Positions 30,569 to 34,696 of a stretch of DNA of 34,696 bases are shown here, piece after piece (position 1 is the first letter of the stretch; each line of letters opens with the position of its first letter). The position numbers were made by a program, and so were the translations under genes. Below the pieces are notes generated by a model. That model searched no databases and had not been told where the DNA came from. It saw only the letters and a program-made list of their open reading frames with translations. Location of the stretch: NCBI GenBank assembly GCA_019636215.1, contig JAHBXZ010000011.1:1-34696 (forward strand), written 5' to 3'. This stretch comes from Planctomycetota bacterium (GTDB taxonomy: Bacteria; Planctomycetota; UBA8742; UBA2392).

Positions 30569-31858
30569 ATGACCCGCAAGAACCGCAATGCTGACCTGAG
30601 CCGACGGCGCTTCATGGCCGCGACAGCGATGGCCGGCGGCCTGACAGTCGCCGCCTGTGCCCGGTCGAATACCCCCAACAACGCGCCGGCGGAACCAGCC
30701 AACGCCGCGCAACCGGAACCCAAGCCACAGCCGGAACCAAAACCCGAGCCCGTACGCCAGCCCCGGATGAAGCAGGGCACGCTGTTGACCGGGGGCAGCC
30801 AGGTCAACACCCAGACGGGCGAAAAGCGCTGGGTGTTCAGCCAGGTCAATCTGGACAAGGCCCTGGACGAGTTTGCCGACGCCGCCAGGCGCGACCAGGC
30901 GCTGATGGCGGCCTGGTCGCGCGACAATGCCCGGCTGATCACCGACATCGGCTTTCTGGCCCACGGCGTGATACCGCACCCGCACAAGCCCGAACGCATC
31001 CTGGTGTTTGAAAAGAAGGGCAACGGCGGCTGCGAAATCGACCTGAAGGAAAACAAGCTGGTCACCCGCATTGCGCCCAGCAAGGGTTGCGAGTTCTACG
31101 GCCACGGCGGCTACAGCGTGGATGCCACGAAAGTCTTCGCCACCGAGTACGACGCCAAAACCTACGACGGCCGCATGGTCGTGCGCGACGCGACGGACTA
31201 CAGGATCATCGGCGAGTTCCCGACCCACGGCGAATGGCCGCACGATTGCCAATTCATTGACGGCGGCAAGGTCGTCGCGGTCACCAACGGTGGCGGTCAC
31301 CTGGAGGGCGGCGCCAAACCCAATGTGGCCTACGTCAACGTGGCCGACGGCAAACTGCTTGAAAAGATCGAGTTTGAAAACGCCAACATCAACGCCGGGC
31401 ACCTGTTCATCAACCCGCAGGGCGACCTTGCCGTGCTGCATGCCATGCGTGAAGGCCTGGACACCAGGGAAGCACTGGGCGGCCTGAGCCTGCGCCCCAA
31501 GGGCAGGACCATCGCCCAGATGAAAGACCCCGCCGAGGTTACCGGCGCCATGAAGGGCGAAACCCTCAGCGTAGCCTGGCACGAAAAAGACGGCCTGGTG
31601 GGCGTGACCAACCCGTTTGGCAACCTGATCAGCTTCTGGAAGATGGCCGAGGCCAGTTTTGTCTCGCGCATCCGGCTGAAGCAGCCGCGCGGCATCGGCC
31701 TGACACTGGACGGAAAGTACTACGCGATCACCTTTGACAAAGACAACCCGAACCTGCTGCTGGTGCCCGCCGACACGCGCATGCCGGAAAAGGCCTCGGT
31801 TCAGTTTCCGCTGGCCTGCGACGGCAGCCACGCCTATGTGTACGACTGGCCGGTGTAG
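30569..31858 (+). CDS. Tat-exported DUF1513 lipoprotein
   Basis: AGGAGG lies 7 nt before the ATG at 30569, which I prefer to an in-frame codon at 30521. The 429-residue protein starts with a twin-arginine signal (SRRRFMAATAMAGG, residues 11-24) ending in a lipobox-like VAAC with Cys30. A Pro/Glu linker (PEPKPQPEPKPEP) follows, and then a beta-propeller-like domain of about 330 residues with ILVFEKKGNGGCEIDL, FYGHGGYSVDATKVFATEYD and GEFPTHGEWPHDCQFIDGG. This matches the DUF1513 family, whose members often lie with imelysin-type iron-uptake genes; none is present here. Function is unknown. The gene is divergent from the Gly-Arg-Pro protein. Confidence 0.82.
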   Translation: MTRKNRNADLSRRRFMAATAMAGGLTVAACARSNTPNNAPAEPANAAQPEPKPQPEPKPEPVRQPRMKQGTLLTGGSQVNTQTGEKRWVFSQVNLDKALDEFADAARRDQALMAAWSRDNARLITDIGFLAHGVIPHPHKPERILVFEKKGNGGCEIDLKENKLVTRIAPSKGCEFYGHGGYSVDATKVFATEYDAKTYDGRMVVRDATDYRIIGEFPTHGEWPHDCQFIDGGKVVAVTNGGGHLEGGAKPNVAYVNVADGKLLEKIEFENANINAGHLFINPQGDLAVLHAMREGLDTREALGGLSLRPKGRTIAQMKDPAEVTGAMKGETLSVAWHEKDGLVGVTNPFGNLISFWKMAEASFVSRIRLKQPRGIGLTLDGKYYAITFDKDNPNLLLVPADTRMPEKASVQFPLACDGSHAYVYDWPV

Positions 31859-31932
31859 GGGCGGTTTCGTGCGGGCAGAGCGCGGTGGGCGCAACCGATA
31901 ATCTAATGTGGAAAAAAGTCGGGCTGCCTATC

Positions 31933-31944
31933 GCCACCGGTGGC
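31933..31944. promoter_or_regulatory. 12-bp perfect palindrome upstream of the cold-shock gene
   Basis: GCCACCGGTGGC is a perfect palindrome, flanked by CTGCC (31924-31928) and GGCAG (31942-31946). It lies between the DUF1513 stop and the first cold-shock gene. It could be an operator, but there is no second copy in the window to compare. Confidence 0.3.
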
Positions 31945-31968
31945 AGTTGTCGCTATCATACGCGCAGT

Positions 31969-31995
31969 AAGACATCGCAGTACCCCTCCTACAAT
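31969..31995 (+). promoter_or_regulatory. Candidate promoter of the first cold-shock gene
   Basis: TACAAT (31990-31995, 5 of 6) is preceded by AAGACA (31969-31974, 4 of 6) at a 15-bp spacing. The transcript would carry a ~60-nt leader before the ATG at 32063. Spacing is short, so this is tentative. Confidence 0.4.
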
Positions 31996-32062
31996 GGTGT
32001 TTGAAGGGACGGCGATACCAAAAAGGGCCGGCAAAGCCGAGCCCAGTACATGGAGTTGTTTT

Positions 32063-32266
32063 ATGGCTACAGGTTCAGTGAAGTGGTTCAACGACGAAAA
32101 GGGCTACGGATTCATCACCCCGGATGACGGCGGCGCCGATCTCTTCGTCCATTACTCGTCGATCAAGGCTGACGGCTTCAAGTCCCTCAAGGAGGGGCAG
32201 AAGGTTCAGTTCGACATCGGCCAGGGCAAGAAGGGTCCTGCCGCTGAGAACGTGCGCGGAGCCTAA
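32063..32266 (+). CDS. Cold-shock domain protein (first of a tandem pair)
   Basis: A 67-residue single-domain cold-shock protein. RNA-binding motifs RNP1 (KGYGFITPD) and RNP2 (LFVHYSSI) are intact, with the family opening [14 protein letters not shown]. Such proteins bind single-stranded RNA or DNA and melt mRNA structure. The ATG at 32063 is the only sensible start: the frame extends upstream to 31940 without family match. It differs from the second copy at eight residues. A GCAA-loop terminator follows 20 nt past the stop, so the two genes are separate transcripts. Confidence 0.96.
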   Translation: MATGSVKWFNDEKGYGFITPDDGGADLFVHYSSIKADGFKSLKEGQKVQFDIGQGKKGPAAENVRGA

Positions 32267-32285
32267 GCTTTCGCACAACCACTCC

Positions 32286-32309
32286 AAACGCCCGCGCAAG
32301 CGGGCGTTT
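32286..32309 (+). terminator. Terminator of the first cold-shock gene
   Basis: A 10-bp stem AAACGCCCGC / GCGGGCGTTT with a GCAA tetraloop is followed by GTCGTTTC. Confidence 0.85.
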
Positions 32310-32487
32310 GTCGTTTCGGTCGGTTCTCCACAAATTCATGCATGTCGGCAAATTTCGGATGGCGCGTGGATTACCGCCCTACCTATTATGTGCCGCCAGT
32401 AACAGACCGCTCGGGTCCTTCTCAGCGTTTGAGTCGGGTGGGCGGGTTCAAATGGGGCATCGAGCCCCGAAACGCAGGAGCAGTTCG

Positions 32488-32691
32488 ATGGCTACAGGCA
32501 AAGTGAAGTGGTTCAACGATGAAAAGGGCTACGGCTTCATTACCCCGGATGACGGTGGCGCGGACCTGTTCGTCCACTACTCGTCCATCCAGTCCGAAGG
32601 CTTCAAGTCCCTCAAGGAGGGGCAGAAGGTTTCGTTCGACGTCGGCCAGGGCAAGAAGGGCCCCGCCGCCGAAAACGTCAAGCCGGCCTAG
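32488..32691 (+). CDS. Cold-shock domain protein (second of a tandem pair)
   Basis: This 67-residue paralogue is about 88% identical to the first (differences S5K, K34Q-A35S-D36E region and the last residues). It keeps [20 protein letters not shown]. The ATG at 32488 follows GGAGC about 8 nt upstream. Its leader region (32310-32487) contains TATTAT at 32384-32389 as a -10 candidate, without a convincing -35. The adjacent near-identical genes are a tandem duplication with separate control. Confidence 0.96.
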   Translation: MATGKVKWFNDEKGYGFITPDDGGADLFVHYSSIQSEGFKSLKEGQKVSFDVGQGKKGPAAENVKPA

Positions 32692-32707
32692 TTTCGCGGA
32701 CAACCAG

Positions 32708-32740
32708 AGAACGCCCGCTTCGGCGGGCGTTCTTGTTTTT
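32708..32740 (+). terminator. Terminator of the second cold-shock gene
   Basis: An 11-bp stem AGAACGCCCGC / GCGGGCGTTCT is capped by a TTCG tetraloop and followed by TGTTTTTT. It is the strongest terminator in the window. Confidence 0.93.
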
Positions 32741-32793
32741 TCAGTCTGCCGGTGTCGCACCCGCCGAAGCATTCCCGGCCGCGGTTTCGCCGT

Positions 32794-32959
32794 TAGAGCA
32801 TTTTCACAGCTTGTTTGCAGGCTTCCGCTTGCGGCGGGCTTCGCATCTCTGCGTCGCGCTTCCTCGGCGTGGCCTCCAGCCACGCCTGCGTACGCGCTCC
32901 TTGATCTGCTCGCCCGGCGCGGCGCGGAATCTCTGCAAACAAACAGCGAAAAAGCTCTA
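32794..32959. mobile_element. 166-bp MITE-like element, copy 3
   Basis: It lies between the cold-shock terminator and rarA. Its right end is 10 nt from the rarA ATG. Both flanks read TA (CGTTAGAGC at the left, GCTCTAACC at the right). Compared with copy 2 it has two changes in the left repeat (CAGCTTGTT for CAGTTCGTT) and one C-to-A change near 32893. The right junction TAACCT (32958-32963) sits 6 nt before the ATG, like copy 2. Confidence 0.8.
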
Positions 32960-32969
32960 ACCTGCCCCC

Positions 32970-34340
32970 ATGGCCGATATGTTCGACAAACGTGCGCGTG
33001 AAGTTGCCGCCGCCAACGCGCCTCTGGCAGAGCGCCTACGCCCGCGCGAGCCGGCCGATTTCGTCGGCCAGGAAAAGCTCGTGGCCGAAGGCGGCGCACT
33101 GCACGCCGCGCTGACCGGCAAAGCCAAAGTCCGCAACATGATCCTGTGGGGCCCGCCCGGTACAGGCAAGACCACCCTGGCGCGCATATTGGCCCAGCAG
33201 AGCGGACAGGCCTTCGAGACCCTTTCCGCCACCAGCAGCGGCGTCAAAGACGTGCGCGAGTTGCTGGACCGCGCCCGGGCGCGGCTGGCGTCCGACGCGC
33301 GCCAGACGCTTGTGTTCATTGACGAGATCCACCGTTTCAACAAGGCCCAGCAGGATTCGCTGCTGCACGCCAGTGAAGACGGCTTGATCACGCTGATCGG
33401 CGCAACCACGGAAAACCCCAGCTTTGAAGTCAACGGCGCGCTGCTGTCGCGTTGCCGGGTGCACGTGCTGTCGCTGCTGGATGATGCTGGCATGGATCGC
33501 ATGATCGACCGCGCCCTTGCCGACCCGCGCGGCCTGCAACTGCCCGGCCTGCGCATTGAAGATGACGGGCGCGTGGCGCTGCGCAACTACGGCGCGGGGG
33601 ACGGGCGCCGGTTGCTGACGGCGCTGGAATCGGCCGCCGATCACGTGGCGCCACTGCCCGAGGCCGAGCGCGTGATCACGGCCCAGGTGGTCGAGCAGGC
33701 ATTGGGCAAACGCATGTTGCGCCATGATCGAGCCGGCGACGCGCACTACGACCTGGCCAGCGCATTGATCAAGAGTGTGCGCGGCAGCGACCCGCACGCC
33801 AGCATCTACTACGCGATGCGCATGCTGGCCGCAGGCGAGGACCCGCGCTTTGTGGTGCGGCGACTGGCGATCCTGGCCAGCGAGGACATCGGCAACGCCG
33901 ACCCGGGGGCGCTGAACCTGGCGGCCAGTGCCGTCACCGTCACCGAATTCATCGGCCTGCCCGAGGCCGAGTACACCATCTGCCAGCTTGCCGCCTACCT
34001 GGCGCTGGCCCCCAAGAGCAACAGCGCCGCGGGCGCGCGCCGGGTGGCGCACGAGTTGATTGACACCCACGGCGAGGTACCAATCCCGTTGAACATCCGC
34101 AACGCCCCCACCGGCCTGATGAAGAACCTGGGCTATGGCAAAAACTACCACTACGCACACGACCACCCGGACGCCTTCTTTCCCGAGAAGCTGATGCCGG
34201 ACACGCTTAAAGACGCGCGCCTGTATGAACCCACCGACCGCGGATTTGAGGCCCGTCTGAAGAAGCGGATGGCGGAGCTGGAACAGCGCATCGCGCAGGC
34301 CGGCAACAAGCCCCCGAGTTCGCGCGATTCCAAAGAGTAA
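32970..34340 (+). CDS. rarA: Replication-associated recombination ATPase RarA (MgsA)
   Basis: The 456-residue protein is a RarA/MgsA AAA+ ATPase acting at stalled replication forks. The N-terminal APLAERLRPREPADFVGQE is typical. Walker A is GPPGTGKTTLA near residue 60 and Walker B is VFIDEIHRFNKAQQD near 113-127, followed by sensor 1 GATTENPSFEVNGALLSRC. The C-terminal tetramerisation part has HYDLASALIKSVRGSDPHAS and ILASEDIGNADPGAL. The clamp-loader-like fold is complete. There is no ribosome binding site before the ATG at 32970; only ACCTGCCCCC separates it from the 166-bp repeat, so translation may be leaderless or poorly initiated. Confidence 0.95.
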   Translation: MADMFDKRAREVAAANAPLAERLRPREPADFVGQEKLVAEGGALHAALTGKAKVRNMILWGPPGTGKTTLARILAQQSGQAFETLSATSSGVKDVRELLDRARARLASDARQTLVFIDEIHRFNKAQQDSLLHASEDGLITLIGATTENPSFEVNGALLSRCRVHVLSLLDDAGMDRMIDRALADPRGLQLPGLRIEDDGRVALRNYGAGDGRRLLTALESAADHVAPLPEAERVITAQVVEQALGKRMLRHDRAGDAHYDLASALIKSVRGSDPHASIYYAMRMLAAGEDPRFVVRRLAILASEDIGNADPGALNLAASAVTVTEFIGLPEAEYTICQLAAYLALAPKSNSAAGARRVAHELIDTHGEVPIPLNIRNAPTGLMKNLGYGKNYHYAHDHPDAFFPEKLMPDTLKDARLYEPTDRGFEARLKKRMAELEQRIAQAGNKPPSSRDSKE

Positions 34341-34387
34341 GCAAGGGTGTAATCGCGCTCAGCGTTCAGTCGCACGAAGATGGGGCC

Positions 34388-34606
34388 ATGTGGGACTGGC
34401 TGACAACCCGCATTCCAGCGTACCGGTGGCCTTGGCTGCTTGGCACCGGGATTGGCGTTTTCATCGGGCTTGGCGCGGCTTTCAGTGACTACGGAGCCAT
34501 CATCCACATGGTCGCCAGGTTCGGTTATGTCGCGCTTGGTTTCGTGTTTGTGGGCCTGTTGATCTGGCTGATGACCATCCCCGCGCACAAGCGCAACATC
34601 TGGTAG
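34388..34606 (+). CDS. Small membrane protein of unknown function
   Basis: A 72-residue protein with two membrane helices (about residues 14-34, WPWLLGTGIGVFIGLGAA, and 42-63, VARFGYVALGFVFVGLLIW) and a short basic end. The ATG at 34388 has no strong ribosome binding site, and rarA ends 47 nt upstream. The stop codon abuts the stop of the minus-strand gene that follows. No family is recognised. Coding is supported by clean hydrophobic periodicity and its exact fit between the neighbours. Confidence 0.55.
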   Translation: MWDWLTTRIPAYRWPWLLGTGIGVFIGLGAAFSDYGAIIHMVARFGYVALGFVFVGLLIWLMTIPAHKRNIW

Positions 34607-34696
34607 TCACGCCTTGCGGAACTCGGCCCACAGTTCGTGGCCCTTGCGGCGTTCGATGCTGTGGGGAGAGACCTCGAGCTTTTCGACGCGAAACAG
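34607..34696 (-). CDS. 3' end of a minus-strand gene cut by the window edge
   Basis: The minus-strand frame is open from the window end to a TGA at 34609-34607 and gives 29 residues ending VEKLEVSPHSIERRKGHELW and AEFRKA. The frame has the G/C third-position bias of the other genes. It converges on the small membrane protein with no spacer. The fragment is too short to assign. Confidence 0.5.
   Translation of the reverse strand: MFRVEKLEVSPHSIERRKGHELWAEFRKA

Noticed and set aside
30344..31894. A 516-codon minus-strand open frame opposite the DUF1513 gene
   Set aside because: Shadow of the DUF1513 gene and of the Gly-Arg-Pro protein in another frame; no start signal or domain.
33036..34166. 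A 376-codon minus-strand open frame opposite rarA
   Set aside because: Antisense shadow of rarA; the RarA protein has complete Walker motifs and full family length.

Overview
The window is dense, GC-rich bacterial chromosome (roughly two thirds G+C by eye) with about 27 intact protein genes and one partial gene. I see no rRNA, tRNA, CRISPR array, prophage or complete insertion sequence. The mix points to an uncultured Gram-negative lineage. It includes type IV pilin-like proteins, a MshEN/zinc-ribbon protein, an ECF sigma factor with a FecR/STN-type partner, an atypical ClpP, a Tat-lipoprotein of the DUF1513 type, many secreted proteins without assignable function, and several kinds of short palindromic intergenic repeats. 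Planctomycetota or a neighbouring phylum is my best guess, but it rests on general resemblance and no marker here proves it.

Layout. 1-3.5 kb (minus): a pseudopilin, a MshEN plus zinc-ribbon protein and a large PilX-like protein; the first and last have good sigma-70 promoters. 3.9-6.0 kb (plus): ECF sigma factor and membrane anti-sigma/FecR-like protein, closed by a terminator. 6.0-6.45 kb: repeat-rich gap. 6.45-8.9 kb (minus): a secreted Lys/Glu-rich protein and a Na/Pi cotransporter. The cotransporter shares a 105-bp divergent region, holding a Pho-box-like repeat, with a secreted protein of unknown function (9.0-10.4 kb). 10.4-16 kb (minus): enoyl-CoA hydratase, membrane zinc-ribbon protein, Rieske oxygenase, GT10 glycosyltransferase and aldehyde dehydrogenase. 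16-20 kb (minus): tsaB, glmM and a ChaN-like secreted protein. 20.3-23.3 kb (plus): comEC and a small zinc-ribbon membrane protein. 23.4-26.9 kb (minus): accA, a membrane protein, ubiE/menG, rpsI and rplM. 27.2-31.9 kb: an unknown soluble protein, a lipoprotein coupled to clpP, a Gly-Arg-Pro repeat protein and a DUF1513 Tat lipoprotein. 32-34.7 kb: two near-identical cold-shock genes, rarA, a small membrane protein and the 3' end of a minus-strand gene.

The most notable structure is not a protein. A 166-bp element with imperfect ~26-bp terminal inverted repeats and apparent TA flanks occurs three times (14325-14490, 20125-20290, 32794-32959) at about 97-98% identity. In every case one end lies 8-10 nt from a start codon (GT10 transferase, comEC, rarA), leaving no room for a normal Shine-Dalgarno sequence. 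It looks like a non-autonomous MITE-type element that may also set how these genes are expressed. A second regulatory lead is the Pho-box-like direct repeat next to the phosphate transporter.
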